Shown: piece by piece, positions 29,417 through 37,866 of the stretch
Position numbering within the stretch: position 1 is the first letter of the stretch
Layout of the letters: each line of letters opens with the position of its first letter
From: JAWLHK01 sp041690355 [NCBI: bacterium]
GTDB taxonomy: Bacteria; J088; JAWLBW01
DNA: 54,709 nt
Assembly: GCA_041690355.1 (NCBI GenBank)
Contig: JAWLHK010000028.1
Location: forward strand, 1-54,709
Reading direction: 5' to 3'
The notes under the pieces: model-generated
Told to the model about the DNA's origin: nothing
Database searches by the model: none
Seen by the model: only the letters and a program-made list of their open reading frames with translations
Made by a program: the position numbers and the translations under genes

Positions 29417-31321
29417 TCACAGCGGTCTGAAAACGACCTCACACTTCATACCTGCGCACCGCGCGCTCCGGGCAATGCCGGTACCGTGCGGAACGATCTG
29501 GACACCGTTGCGCGAAGCGACCTGCAGGGCTTCACGCATCGTCAATCCGGCGAAACGGATCCCCTCCGGCGCGGTCGCATCCGCGGCCATCGGCAGGGGC
29601 TCGGGCACCGCCGCGTGCACTTCGGGAAGCAAAGGCTTCTCCGGCGGCACCTGCAGCTGCTGCATGGCGCGGGCGGCGATGCGCGCGAAGACCGGCGCCG
29701 CCACGACGCCGCCGTAAATGGAGCCACTGGGCTCGTCGAGACTGACCAGAATGGAAACGCGCGGATCATCGGCCGGCACGAAGCCCGAAAAGCTCGCCAG
29801 ATACTTCTCGCGCGAATAAAGCCCCGTCTTCGCATCGATTTTCTGGGCCGTACCGGTCTTTCCCGCCACCTGATAACCGGGTATGTTCGCCTGCGGCGCG
29901 GTGCCGTCGGCGTCCACGACCGACTTGAGCACCCTGCGCACCCGCTCGGCCGTGCTCGCGCTGATGGGGCGCCCGCGAACCTCGGGGGCGGCTTCGAACA
30001 CGGTACGCCCCTTGTCGTCGACGATCCGCTCCACCACATAAGGGCGCAGCAGGCGTCCGCCATTCGCGATGGACGTCATGGCGTTGGCCTGTTGCAGCGG
30101 GGTCGACGCGATGCCCATGCCGTAACTCGACGTCGCAAGGAGCACTTCGCCCCAGCGGTTCACCGGGCGCATGAGCCCGCCCGATTCGCCCGGAAGGTCG
30201 ATGCCCGTGGGCGACCCGAAGCCGAAGGCGGTCAGATAGCGGTACCAGGCTTCCTTACCGAGCATCTTGCCGATCTTCAGCGAGCCGATGTTCGAAGAGT
30301 ACTTCACGACCTGGGCCGCGGTGAGCCAGCCGTGCTCCTTCGTATCGCGGATTTCGCGATCGGCAACCCGGAAACGGCCGTTTTCGCAGAAGATAATCGT
30401 ATCGGTCGACAGCAGCTTCTCTTCGAGCGCCGCCGCGAGCAGAAGCGGCTTCACAGTCGAGCCGGCTTCGTAGACATCGGTCACGACGCGGTTGCGTACG
30501 CGGCTCATCTGGGAGCCGAAGTGATTCGGATCGAGCGGCGGCGAAGTGACCATGGCCAGAATGGCGCCCGTGTCGACATCCTGCACGACAGCGACACCGC
30601 TCTTGGCTTCGTATTTCTTCACCGCTTCGTCGAGCGAGCGCTGCGCTTCCCAGGCAATACTCTTGTCGACGGTGAGCTGCACGCGGTAGCCGCCGGCCGC
30701 CAGGCGCTCGCCCATCTCGCCGATGGAAATGCCGCGCCCGAGGGCGTCGCGTTGCAGCTCGACCACCTGGGGCCGGCTGCGGATGTAATCGTCGTAGGCC
30801 CGTTCGATGCCTTCGAGACCCACCGAGTCGACGCCGACGAACCCGAGCAGCTGCCCCTGGATGGCCCCGTTCGGATAGTAGCGTTTGGATTCCCGCGTGA
30901 ACTGGATGCCGGCAAGGTCGAGCTTGCGCAGCGCTTCGGCGACGGGCGCGTCGAGCTGCCGCTCAATCCAGACAAAGCGCGATTTCTTACGCAGCAGAGA
31001 CTCAATCTGGGCCGCGGGGCGGCGCAGCACTCCGGCGATGGCCTTGGCCGTCGCGGGCACGTCCTCGACGTTCTTCGGATCGGCGAACACGGAGTCGACC
31101 GTAAGGCTCACGGCAAGCTCCTCGCCGTTGCGGTCGAGAATCTCGCCGCGCCGCGGCAGGCTGCGTTCGGTGCGCTGCTGCTGCTGATCGGCCAGCGTGC
31201 GCAGCACGACCCCCTTGCGAAGCTGCAGATCGGCGGCACGCGCCAGCAGCACCACGAAAAGCACCCCGAGAACCCCCCCGAGGACGCGAACCCGTGTGCG
31301 AATGGTTCGGCGACGGCTCAC
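29417..31321 (-). CDS. ftsI: Division transpeptidase FtsI (PBP3) with C-terminal PASTA domain
   Basis: A 634-residue class B penicillin-binding protein. One N-terminal membrane anchor (about residues 12-30), a dimerisation domain beginning RRGEILDRNGEELA, then the transpeptidase: catalytic STVK at 288-291, SSN at 342-344 and KTG at 488-490. After about residue 583 comes a PASTA-like module (FAGLTMREALQVASRNGVQI), which enterobacterial FtsI lacks. The GTG start overlaps the ftsL stop as GTGA. A 74-nt gap separates it from murE. Confidence 0.96.
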   Translation of the reverse strand: MSRRRTIRTRVRVLGGVLGVLFVVLLARAADLQLRKGVVLRTLADQQQQRTERSLPRRGEILDRNGEELAVSLTVDSVFADPKNVEDVPATAKAIAGVLRRPAAQIESLLRKKSRFVWIERQLDAPVAEALRKLDLAGIQFTRESKRYYPNGAIQGQLLGFVGVDSVGLEGIERAYDDYIRSRPQVVELQRDALGRGISIGEMGERLAAGGYRVQLTVDKSIAWEAQRSLDEAVKKYEAKSGVAVVQDVDTGAILAMVTSPPLDPNHFGSQMSRVRNRVVTDVYEAGSTVKPLLLAAALEEKLLSTDTIIFCENGRFRVADREIRDTKEHGWLTAAQVVKYSSNIGSLKIGKMLGKEAWYRYLTAFGFGSPTGIDLPGESGGLMRPVNRWGEVLLATSSYGMGIASTPLQQANAMTSIANGGRLLRPYVVERIVDDKGRTVFEAAPEVRGRPISASTAERVRRVLKSVVDADGTAPQANIPGYQVAGKTGTAQKIDAKTGLYSREKYLASFSGFVPADDPRVSILVSLDEPSGSIYGGVVAAPVFARIAARAMQQLQVPPEKPLLPEVHAAVPEPLPMAADATAPEGIRFAGLTMREALQVASRNGVQIVPHGTGIARSARCAGMKCEVVFRPL

Positions 31322-31662
31322 CGGCCCTCCTTCATGCGCACAATCTGGCCAGGAGCCGGGGCAGACAGGCCGTACCGCGCCGCCGCCTGCTCGAGGCGCG
31401 CGGGATCGCGCAGGCGCTGAAGCTGCAGCGTGAGCGCACGCTGCTCTTCGCGGAGCGCCTCCTGTTCACGGCCCGCACGGACGGCATCGTAGCCCGCCTC
31501 GAGAATGGCGACCCGGCTCCAGACATGAAACAGGCCCACGGCCAGAAAAAGCGTGAAGCCAAGCGCCAGAACGCCGATCACCGAAAAACCCCGCGTCTCG
31601 CCGCGATCGCGCACACGGGATGGCGCACCGATGGCGACGGCTCTCGTCTGCGTGGCACTCAT
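31318..31662 (-). CDS. ftsL: Cell division protein FtsL
   Basis: A 114-residue bitopic protein: a cytoplasmic basic N-terminus, one transmembrane helix near residues 27-48 (SVIGVLALGFTLFLAVGLFHV), then a leucine-rich coiled coil (EALREEQRALTLQLQRL) and the FtsL-like end AARYGLSAPAPGQIVRM. Sequence conservation in FtsL is poor, so the call rests on topology, size and position between rsmH and ftsI. Start overlaps rsmH by 4 nt (ATGA). Confidence 0.88.
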   Translation of the reverse strand: MSATQTRAVAIGAPSRVRDRGETRGFSVIGVLALGFTLFLAVGLFHVWSRVAILEAGYDAVRAGREQEALREEQRALTLQLQRLRDPARLEQAAARYGLSAPAPGQIVRMKEGR

Positions 31663-32582
31663 GCGGCGATCCTCTCAGCAACGCGGAGTTTCGCGCTGCG
31701 CGCCCGGGGGTTCTGGGCAATCTCTTCTTCGCCCGGCCGGATCGTCTTGCGTTGGATTTCGCGCATGCGCGGCAGGTTTCCGCACCGGCAGACGGGGAAA
31801 TCGGGCGGGCAGACGCACCCGCGTCCGAGCGCGCGAAAGGTCTGCTTCACCATTCGATCTTCCAGCGAGTGAAATGAAATGACGGCGACGCGAGCTCCGC
31901 CGGCCAGTCCGTCGGGGAGGTCGGCCAGAAACGACTCGAGTTCGCCGAGCTCGTCGTTCACCGCGATGCGCAGCGCCTGAAAAACGAGCGTGGCCGGGTG
32001 AATGCGCCCATAACGCCGTGCCGGAGCCACGGCCGAGGCGACGATATCGGCCAGGGCGCCCGTCGTCTCGATCGGCCGCGCGGCGACAATGGCGCGGGAG
32101 ATGCGCCGCGCGTCAGGTTCTTCGCCGTAACGGCGGAACAGGCGCGCGAGCTCGTCGGCCTCGAGCCGGTTCACGAGGTCGGCGGCCGATTCGCCTTCGC
32201 TGCGATTCATCCGCATGTCGAGCGGCCCCTGCTTCTGAAACGAAAAGCCGCGTTCAGGCGTGTCCATCTGATAGCTCGAAAAACCGAGGTCCAGCAGTAT
32301 GCCGTCGACCTCGGACCAACCGTTGTCCTGCGCCAGGCGCCGCCAGTCGCGGTAGTGCCCCTGCACCACCCGCGCCCGATCGCCGTATTTCGCCAGCCGC
32401 TCGCGCACCCGGGCCACCGCCTCGGGATCCCGATCAATGGCGAGCAGTCTGACCTCGGGGCCCTGATCCAGAATGGCCTCAGCGTGCCCCCCGCCGCCTG
32501 CGGTGCCATCGACGATGCGTCCGCGCCCCAGGGGCACGGTCGCATTCACGGCTTCCTCGAGCAGTACGGTGACGTGGCTCAA
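31659..32582 (-). CDS. rsmH: 16S rRNA (cytosine1402-N4)-methyltransferase
   Basis: A 307-residue SAM-dependent methyltransferase (MraW). SHVTVLLEEAV starts the protein, VDGTAGGGGHAEAIL is the SAM loop, ILLDLGFSSYQMD is the catalytic NPPY-equivalent region, and SFHSLEDRMVKQ plus the cysteine-bearing CVCPPDFPVCRCG follow. Conserved second gene of dcw clusters, 18 nt after mraZ. Confidence 0.97.
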   Translation of the reverse strand: MSHVTVLLEEAVNATVPLGRGRIVDGTAGGGGHAEAILDQGPEVRLLAIDRDPEAVARVRERLAKYGDRARVVQGHYRDWRRLAQDNGWSEVDGILLDLGFSSYQMDTPERGFSFQKQGPLDMRMNRSEGESAADLVNRLEADELARLFRRYGEEPDARRISRAIVAARPIETTGALADIVASAVAPARRYGRIHPATLVFQALRIAVNDELGELESFLADLPDGLAGGARVAVISFHSLEDRMVKQTFRALGRGCVCPPDFPVCRCGNLPRMREIQRKTIRPGEEEIAQNPRARSAKLRVAERIAA

Positions 32583-32600
32583 CGGCGCACTCCGCCGGAA

Positions 32601-33059
32601 TCAGAGTCCGTACTGCGCAAGGCGGTCGCGATGCTGCAGCAGCATGTCGTCAACATCCTGGGCCTTCTTCCACTCGTCGACACTCCACATCTCGATCAGA
32701 TTGTTGTCGCCGACCAGCATGGCGTCCTTGGCCACCCCGACCTTTTCGCGCAGAAGAGCGGGCACGAGAATCCGGCCCTGCTTGTCGAGTTGACACTCTT
32801 CGGCGTTGGAGACCACTTTGCGTTTGTACAGCATGACAGCGGGGTCGGAGGCCGGCGCGGCGCGCAGACGCTCGAGAATGCCCTCGAACTCCACGCGCGG
32901 AAAGACATGCAGGCACCGATCGATCCGATCGATACCACGGGCGCTCAGCGTCACGACGAGTCGCTCATCGTACTGCCGGCTGAGGACATCGCGGAAACGC
33001 GCGGGGAGATTAATGCGCCCCTTGTCGTCCAGCGTATGTTGGCTCTGGCCCACGAACAT
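32601..33059 (-). CDS. mraZ: Transcriptional regulator MraZ
   Basis: A 152-residue protein of two AbrB-like repeats: FVGQSQHTLDDKGRINLPARFR at the N-terminus and ECQLDKQGRILVPALLRE in the second half, both with the DxxGRixlP signature. MraZ forms a ring that binds arrays of short repeats upstream of its own gene and controls the division cluster. Matching repeats lie in the promoter here. Confidence 0.97.
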   Translation of the reverse strand: MFVGQSQHTLDDKGRINLPARFRDVLSRQYDERLVVTLSARGIDRIDRCLHVFPRVEFEGILERLRAAPASDPAVMLYKRKVVSNAEECQLDKQGRILVPALLREKVGVAKDAMLVGDNNLIEMWSVDEWKKAQDVDDMLLQHRDRLAQYGL

Positions 33060-33070
33060 GCTTATTCACA

Positions 33071-33131
33071 CCACTTTACGTCCATCTGACACCACGACCC
33101 ACCACTTTACACCACCGTGGCATCACTTTAC
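33071..33131 (-). promoter_or_regulatory. Three MraZ-box-like repeats
   Basis: Minus-strand copies of GTAAAGTGG occur at 33079-33071 and 33110-33102, and GTAAAGTGA at 33131-33123. They lie 31 and 21 bp apart, close to three and two helical turns, so all face the same side of the DNA. The core AAAGTG resembles the MraZ box known from Mollicutes. The most upstream copy overlaps the mraZ -10 box. Confidence 0.72.
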
Positions 33132-33154
33132 TTGGCCGGGGGGCACCTTGTCAA
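33125..33154 (-). promoter_or_regulatory. Promoter of the dcw cluster (mraZ)
   Basis: Minus strand: TTGACA (33154-33149), an 18-nt spacer, TAAAGT (33130-33125). The -10 is inside the first MraZ-like box, so MraZ binding should repress. The predicted start near 33118 places the two other boxes in the transcribed leader. Confidence 0.7.
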
Positions 33155-33220
33155 GGCTCGCTTCAGAGCCGGCAACAGGACGGATCGGCGGGCATACAGG
33201 CGGAAATGGAGGACGGAACC

Positions 33221-33243
33221 AACCCGACATGAACAGTCGGGTT
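33221..33243 (-). terminator. Possible weak terminator hairpin after trpC
   Basis: A perfect 8-bp inverted repeat AACCCGAC-N7-GTCGGGTT lies 69 nt after the trpC stop and before the mraZ promoter. No T run follows on the minus strand, so termination would be inefficient or Rho-assisted; it may only be a stabilising hairpin. Confidence 0.35.
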
Positions 33244-33311
33244 AACGCGGGGCGGACGCCTCCCCTGCCGCTTCATCCAACGGTTGGGGGCCGGAGCGCG
33301 TTACGATGGTG

Positions 33312-34115
33312 TCAGCGCCGGGTCGCGGCGCGCAGGGCGTGGAGGGCGGCGCCCGGATCGGGAGCGCGCATGAAGGTCTCGCCGATCAGAAAACTGTCGA
33401 CGCCGGCGTCGAGCATCCGCGAAAGGTCGGCGGGCGTGGCCAGGCCGCTCTCGGAGACCACGCGCACCCCGCCGGGCAAGCTGGCGAGCAGATCGAGGGT
33501 CGTCTCGAGGCGGGTCTCAAAGGTGCGCAGGTTACGGTTGTTGATGCCGAGCAGCGCCGTGTTCAGGCGCAGCGCGCGTTCGGCCTCGGCGGCATCATGC
33601 ACCTCGACGAGCGCCGTCATGCCCAGCGACTCTCCCAGCGCCTTCAGTTCGCCGGCGAGCGTGTCGTCGAGCATGGCCATGATGATGAGAAACAGATCTG
33701 CGCCGGCCGCTCGCGCCTCGTAGACCTGATAGGCATCGAAGAGAAAGTCCTTGCGCAGCACCGGAACCGAGACCTGCTCGCGCACGGCGACGAGATCGGC
33801 GAGCGCGCCCTCGAAGAAATCCTCTTCGGTGAGCACGCTGATGGCAGCCGCACCGGCCGCGTCGTAGCCCTTCGCAATCGCGACCGGGTGAAAGTCGGCG
33901 CGCAGCAGTCCCTTGGACGGGCTCGCCTTCTTGACCTCGGCGATGACGTACGGCGCGCCGGACGAAAAATCGACGCTGCGCACGGCAGATGCGGCCTCGG
34001 CAGCGCGGCGCACCTCTTCGAGCGGACGCAGGCGGCGCGCTTCGGCCACGCGCTCACGGCGGCGGTCGAGAATGCGATCGAGAAACGTTCCCGTTGCCCC
34101 GGGCATGCGCGTCAC
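33312..34115 (-). CDS. trpC: Indole-3-glycerol phosphate synthase
   Basis: A 267-residue TIM-barrel enzyme of tryptophan synthesis. Motifs: YVIAEVKKASPSKG with the catalytic Lys and phosphate contacts, ISVLTEEDFFEGAL, VPVLRKDFLFDAYQV, LLGINNRNLRTFE and VVSESGLATPADL, in family order. The GTG start overlaps the trpD stop (GTGA). No TrpF domain is fused. Last gene of the trp operon here. Confidence 0.97.
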   Translation of the reverse strand: MTRMPGATGTFLDRILDRRRERVAEARRLRPLEEVRRAAEAASAVRSVDFSSGAPYVIAEVKKASPSKGLLRADFHPVAIAKGYDAAGAAAISVLTEEDFFEGALADLVAVREQVSVPVLRKDFLFDAYQVYEARAAGADLFLIIMAMLDDTLAGELKALGESLGMTALVEVHDAAEAERALRLNTALLGINNRNLRTFETRLETTLDLLASLPGGVRVVSESGLATPADLSRMLDAGVDSFLIGETFMRAPDPGAALHALRAATRR

Positions 34116-35143
34116 GCCTGCAGCCTGCGCCCGAATTCTATCAGGCGGTCGAGTTTCTCGAGCGCCGCGCCGGAACGGACCGATTCCCGGGCGGCCGTCA
34201 CGGCGGCGCTCCAGTCATCGGCCCGCTCGCTGATGCGCAGCGCCGCGGCGGCATTGAGCACCGTCAGTTCGAGCATGGCCGACGGTTCTCCCGAGAGCAC
34301 GTCACGGATATGGCGCGCATTCTCTTCGACCTCGCCCCCCTTGAGGCTCGCGGCGTCGACCAGCTCGAACCCGATGTCGCGCGGGTCGAAGGTCGCCACC
34401 GTCACCTCGCCACGGCGCAGCTCGGCCACGTAGGAGGGGCCGGTCAGCGTGAGTTCGTCGAGGCCGTCGGCGCCGTGCACCACCATCGCCCCCTTGGAGC
34501 CGAGCGACTGCAGCACGCGCGCGAGCGGCTCGACCAGCTTGCGATCGAAGACGCCGAGCAGCTGATATTCGGCCCCCGCCGGGTTGGAGAGAGGGCCGAG
34601 AATGTTGAACAGCGAGCGGACGCCGATTTCGCGGCGGGCGGGCGCCGCATACTTCATGGCGCCATGGTAGACGGGGGCGAAGAGAAAGCCGACCCCCACC
34701 GTCTCGATGGCCTCGAGCACCTGCTCGGGGCTCATGTCGAGGTTTACCCCGAGCGCGCCGAGAACGTCGGCGCTGCCGCAGCGGCTCGACACCGAGCGAT
34801 TGCCGTGCTTGGCGACGGGCATGCCCGCCCCCGCCACGACGAACGCGGTCGCCGTCGACACATTGAAGGTCCCCGAGCTGTCGCCCCCGGTGCCGCAGGT
34901 ATCGAAGACCGGGCGGCTCGGGCTGATGCGGCGAGCGTGATCACGCATGGAGCGCACGGCGCCTGCGATTTCGTCGATCGTCTCGCCCTTCATCCGCAGA
35001 GCCACGAGAAAAGCGGCGATCTGCGCGTCAGTGCTTTTCCCCTCCATGATCTCGCTGATGACGGCGTACATCTCGTCGGCGCCGTGGCTTTCGCCCCGGA
35101 CGAGCCGATCGATGGCCTGCTGGGTCAAGGTTTTTTCAGCCAT
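34112..35143 (-). CDS. trpD: Anthranilate phosphoribosyltransferase
   Basis: A 343-residue enzyme joining anthranilate and phosphoribosyl pyrophosphate. FDTCGTGGDSSGTFNVST is the PRPP-binding glycine loop; KHGNRSVSSRCGSADVLGALG and FLFAPVYHGAMK (anthranilate pocket) and NILGPLSNPAGA follow. ATG 35143 has AAGGAG 7 nt upstream and overlaps the end of the preceding membrane-protein gene by 8 nt. Confidence 0.97.
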   Translation of the reverse strand: MAEKTLTQQAIDRLVRGESHGADEMYAVISEIMEGKSTDAQIAAFLVALRMKGETIDEIAGAVRSMRDHARRISPSRPVFDTCGTGGDSSGTFNVSTATAFVVAGAGMPVAKHGNRSVSSRCGSADVLGALGVNLDMSPEQVLEAIETVGVGFLFAPVYHGAMKYAAPARREIGVRSLFNILGPLSNPAGAEYQLLGVFDRKLVEPLARVLQSLGSKGAMVVHGADGLDELTLTGPSYVAELRRGEVTVATFDPRDIGFELVDAASLKGGEVEENARHIRDVLSGEPSAMLELTVLNAAAALRISERADDWSAAVTAARESVRSGAALEKLDRLIEFGRRLQA

Positions 35144-35657
35144 GGTTGAACTCCTTGCCTTCGGCCGGGATACGCGAGAGGGCGGCGAGCACGCGGTGCT
35201 GCGTGCGAAAACGCCACGCGAGCGCATTGAGCAGATAGAAGACGGCGGCGAAGAGCAGATAGAGACGAATCACCTGGGGAAAAGCGGTGGAGCCGACGAG
35301 ATAGTCGGCGCCCGCGACCGCACCCAGAAACCCCAAGGCAAAGTTGGCCATGTACTGCTCGTTCCAGACCAGAAACTCGGCCCGCATCATGCCCGCCAGG
35401 TCACCCCGGCCATGGGAGCGGCGGATGGCGTCGAGCAGCGAATCATCGGCAAAGAACCGGGGATGGCGGCAGACGATGTCGACGGCCGCGGCCGCAAGCC
35501 CGAGCCCGCCGGCAATCCAGTCGACGCGCGGCGCGGCGCCTTCGAGCAGGGCAGCCACGGCGAAGCCCGCCAGGCTGATGAGGCCGAACCCGAAGGCGCG
35601 GCTCCACCCCTCCCAGAGCAGAAATGAAGCGAAGAGTCGATGAGCGGATACTTGCAT
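35136..35657 (-). CDS. Unidentified membrane protein inserted in the trp operon
   Basis: Not recognised. A 173-residue protein with about four hydrophobic stretches: residues 19-38 (RAFGFGLISLAGFAVAALL), 47-61 (IAGGLGLAAAAVDIV), 101-120 (ANFALGFLGAVAGADYLVG) and 129-148 (IRLYLLFAAVFYLLNALAW). A cytoplasmic-looking loop RHPRFFADDSLLDAIRRSHGRGD lies between helices two and three. The gene is between trpG (54 nt away) and trpD, whose start it overlaps, so it is cotranscribed and coupled. Transport or membrane association of a pathway step is possible but is only inference. Confidence 0.7.
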   Translation of the reverse strand: MQVSAHRLFASFLLWEGWSRAFGFGLISLAGFAVAALLEGAAPRVDWIAGGLGLAAAAVDIVCRHPRFFADDSLLDAIRRSHGRGDLAGMMRAEFLVWNEQYMANFALGFLGAVAGADYLVGSTAFPQVIRLYLLFAAVFYLLNALAWRFRTQHRVLAALSRIPAEGKEFNHG

Positions 35658-35711
35658 GGCAGAAGGCCCAGAAGCGCCCCGCAGCCCCGGGGCCGCGCCG
35701 GCGCGAGTATT

Positions 35712-36278
35712 CTACTCCAGCGTGAGAAAGTTCTGCAACAGCCGCTTGCCCTCGGTCGTGAGGATCGACTCGGGGTGGAACTGTATGCCTTCGATGGGGA
35801 AGCGGCGGTGACGCAGGCCCATGATTTCGCCGTCCTCGGTGCGCGCCGTGATTTCCAGTTCGGCCGGCACGGACGCCTCTTCGGCGACGAGCGAGTGATA
35901 GCGGGTAGCGACGAACGGGTTGCCGAGTTCCTTGAAGACGCCGCGGCCGTCGTGGTGCACGAGGCTCGTCTTGCCGTGCATGATCTGTCGGGCGCGCACG
36001 ACGCGGCCCCCGAACGCCTGCTGAATGGACTGGTGTCCCAGGCAGACGCCGAGCAGCTTCACACGGCCGGCGGCGGCCCGGATGAGATCCATACTGATGC
36101 CGGCTTCGTTCGGCGTGCAGGGGCCCGGCGAAATGACGATGCCGTCGGGCTTGCGGGCGAGCGCGTCTTCGGGGGTGAGCACGTCATTGCGGTAGACTTC
36201 GACGGTCTGGCCGAGCTCCTGCAGGTACTGCACGAGGTTGTACGTGAAACTGTCGTAGTTGTCGATCATGAGGATCAT
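35712..36278 (-). CDS. trpG: Anthranilate synthase component II (glutamine amidotransferase)
   Basis: A 188-residue class I glutamine amidotransferase supplying ammonia to Trp[20 protein letters not shown] starts the protein; the oxyanion region is [13 protein letters not shown], the nucleophile lies in [16 protein letters not shown], and the His-x-Glu pair is in [12 protein letters not shown] 36278 overlaps the trpE stop by 4 nt. It could also serve 4-amino-4-deoxychorismate synthesis, as TrpG/PabA proteins sometimes do. Confidence 0.95.
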   Translation of the reverse strand: MILMIDNYDSFTYNLVQYLQELGQTVEVYRNDVLTPEDALARKPDGIVISPGPCTPNEAGISMDLIRAAAGRVKLLGVCLGHQSIQQAFGGRVVRARQIMHGKTSLVHHDGRGVFKELGNPFVATRYHSLVAEEASVPAELEITARTEDGEIMGLRHRRFPIEGIQFHPESILTTEGKRLLQNFLTLE

Positions 36279-37750
36279 GTTTCGAGCCCCGCCTCGGCCA
36301 TCTCGACGGCGCGCATCAGGGCGCGCGCCTTGTTCCAGCATTCCTGATATTCCCGCTCGGGCACGCTGTCGTAGACGATGCCCGCCCCCGCCTGCATGTA
36401 GAGCTTGTTTCCGCGTGCGACGAACGTACGGATGGCGATGGCCTGATCCATGCTGCCGCCGAAGGCGAAGTAGCCGACGCAGCCCGCATAGAGCCCGCGG
36501 CGCGAGGGCTCGAGTTCGTTGATGATCTCCATGGCGCGGATCTTGGGGGCGCCGCTCATGGTGCCGGCCGGAAATGTAGCCGCGAGCACGTCGAAGGCAT
36601 CCTTGCCCGGCAGAAGCCGGCCGCGCACATTCGAGACGATGTGCATGACGTGGCTGTAGCGCTCGATGACCTGGAGTTCGGTGACGTGCACCGAGCCGCC
36701 GACCGAAACGCGGCCGACATCGTTGCGCCCCAGGTCGACGAGCATGATGTGCTCGGCCAGTTCCTTCGGATCGTGGATGAGACGATCGGCATTGGCCAGA
36801 TCCTCTTCGTCGCTCTTGCCGCGCGGCGAGGTGCCGGCGATGGGACGCGAATCGATGACGTCGCCCTCGAGGCGCACGAGCAGCTCGGGCGAGCTCCCGA
36901 CGATGTCGACGTCGCCCAGGCGCAGAAAGAACATGTAGGGTGACGGGTTGATCACCCGCAGGGCGCGATAGAGGTCGAGGTGATCGACCTCGCTCTCGAC
37001 CGAGAAGCGCTGCGAAAGGACGACCTGAAAGACGTCGCCGGCGCGGATGTATTCCTTGGCGCGCTCGACCCAGTTGAAGAACTCCTCGCGGGTCGCGTTC
37101 GACTGCACTTCGCTCTTGCGGGCGGTGCGGCGAACCGGACGTGACACCGCCTGCTGAAGCTTCGCCGCGAGCGCGTCGATCTTGCGCACCCCCTCGTCAT
37201 AGGCGACCCGCGCGTCGGCTCCGTCGGGAACGTGCACGTTCGCGACGATGCGGGCCGTGTGGCGCAGGCCGTCGAAGATGACCAGCGTGTCGGTCAGCAG
37301 ATAATAGGCGTCATAGAGCTGCAGCTCATCCGGCCCGGTCATGGGAATGCGCTCGAAATAGCGCACGCCGTCGTAGCCGAAGTAGCCCACGGCACCGCCG
37401 AAGAACGGCGGCAGGGCCGGATCGGTCACCGGGCGATAAGCCGACATCAGTTCGCGAAGGCGGTGCAGCGGGTGTTCGACGGTCTCCGTCCGCCAGCTTC
37501 GACCCTCGAGAATCTCGACTTCATTGCCGCGCGCGCGGAAGACGACGGACGGCTCGGTGCAGAGAAAGCTGTAGCGGCCCCACTTCTCGCCCCCCTCGAC
37601 CGATTCCAGCAGAAACGCGTGCTCGCCGCCGAGCAGTTTCAGAAACGCCGAGACCGGCGTATCGAAGTCGGCGAGAATCTCGCGATGGACGGGAATGAGG
37701 TTGCCCTGGCGGCAGCGCGCCTGGAACTCCTCGAAGGTCGGCTGGACCAT
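36275..37750 (-). CDS. trpE: Anthranilate synthase component I
   Basis: A 491-residue chorismate-using enzyme. N-terminal [17 protein letters not shown] contains the tryptophan feedback site LLES; the catalytic domain has [56 protein letters not shown] and [19 protein letters not shown]. The PIAGT signature supports a TrpE rather than PabB. First gene of the trp operon with its own promoter just past ugd. Confidence 0.96.
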   Translation of the reverse strand: MVQPTFEEFQARCRQGNLIPVHREILADFDTPVSAFLKLLGGEHAFLLESVEGGEKWGRYSFLCTEPSVVFRARGNEVEILEGRSWRTETVEHPLHRLRELMSAYRPVTDPALPPFFGGAVGYFGYDGVRYFERIPMTGPDELQLYDAYYLLTDTLVIFDGLRHTARIVANVHVPDGADARVAYDEGVRKIDALAAKLQQAVSRPVRRTARKSEVQSNATREEFFNWVERAKEYIRAGDVFQVVLSQRFSVESEVDHLDLYRALRVINPSPYMFFLRLGDVDIVGSSPELLVRLEGDVIDSRPIAGTSPRGKSDEEDLANADRLIHDPKELAEHIMLVDLGRNDVGRVSVGGSVHVTELQVIERYSHVMHIVSNVRGRLLPGKDAFDVLAATFPAGTMSGAPKIRAMEIINELEPSRRGLYAGCVGYFAFGGSMDQAIAIRTFVARGNKLYMQAGAGIVYDSVPEREYQECWNKARALMRAVEMAEAGLET

Positions 37751-37781
37751 GGAGGCGGAATCCGGAGTAAAACAGAAACAC

Positions 37782-37812
37782 GCCCGCGACGCCGCGGATT
37801 CGGCGCACGGGC
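37782..37812 (-). promoter_or_regulatory. Hairpin in the trpE leader with T-rich tail
   Basis: On the minus strand GCCCG/CGGGC and CGCCG/CGGCG pair to give a two-part stem of about 10 bp with a small internal loop, starting about 2 nt after the predicted transcription start, and followed by GTGTTTCTGTTTT. It could attenuate or protect the mRNA 5' end. No leader peptide with Trp codons is visible. Confidence 0.35.
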
Positions 37813-37820
37813 AAGAGGTA

Positions 37821-37850
37821 ACGGTATCACGCGCTCAGAAAGAGCGTCAA
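37821..37850 (-). promoter_or_regulatory. Promoter of the trp operon
   Basis: Minus strand TTGACG (37850-37845), 18-nt spacer, TACCGT (37826-37821), placed 17 nt after the ugd stop. Predicted start near 37814. Confidence 0.55.
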
Positions 37851-37866
37851 GCCGCAGAAGGCGGCC

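Noticed and set aside
29042-31420. Plus-strand frame of nearly 800 codons opposite ftsI and the murE start
   Set aside because: Antisense shadow; His/Arg/Asp-rich with no domain, and the opposite strand has all PBP motifs.
37751-37820. Ribosome-mediated trp attenuator or T-box upstream of trpE
   Set aside because: No leader frame with Trp codons and no T-box sequence in the short leader; only the single hairpin is supported.
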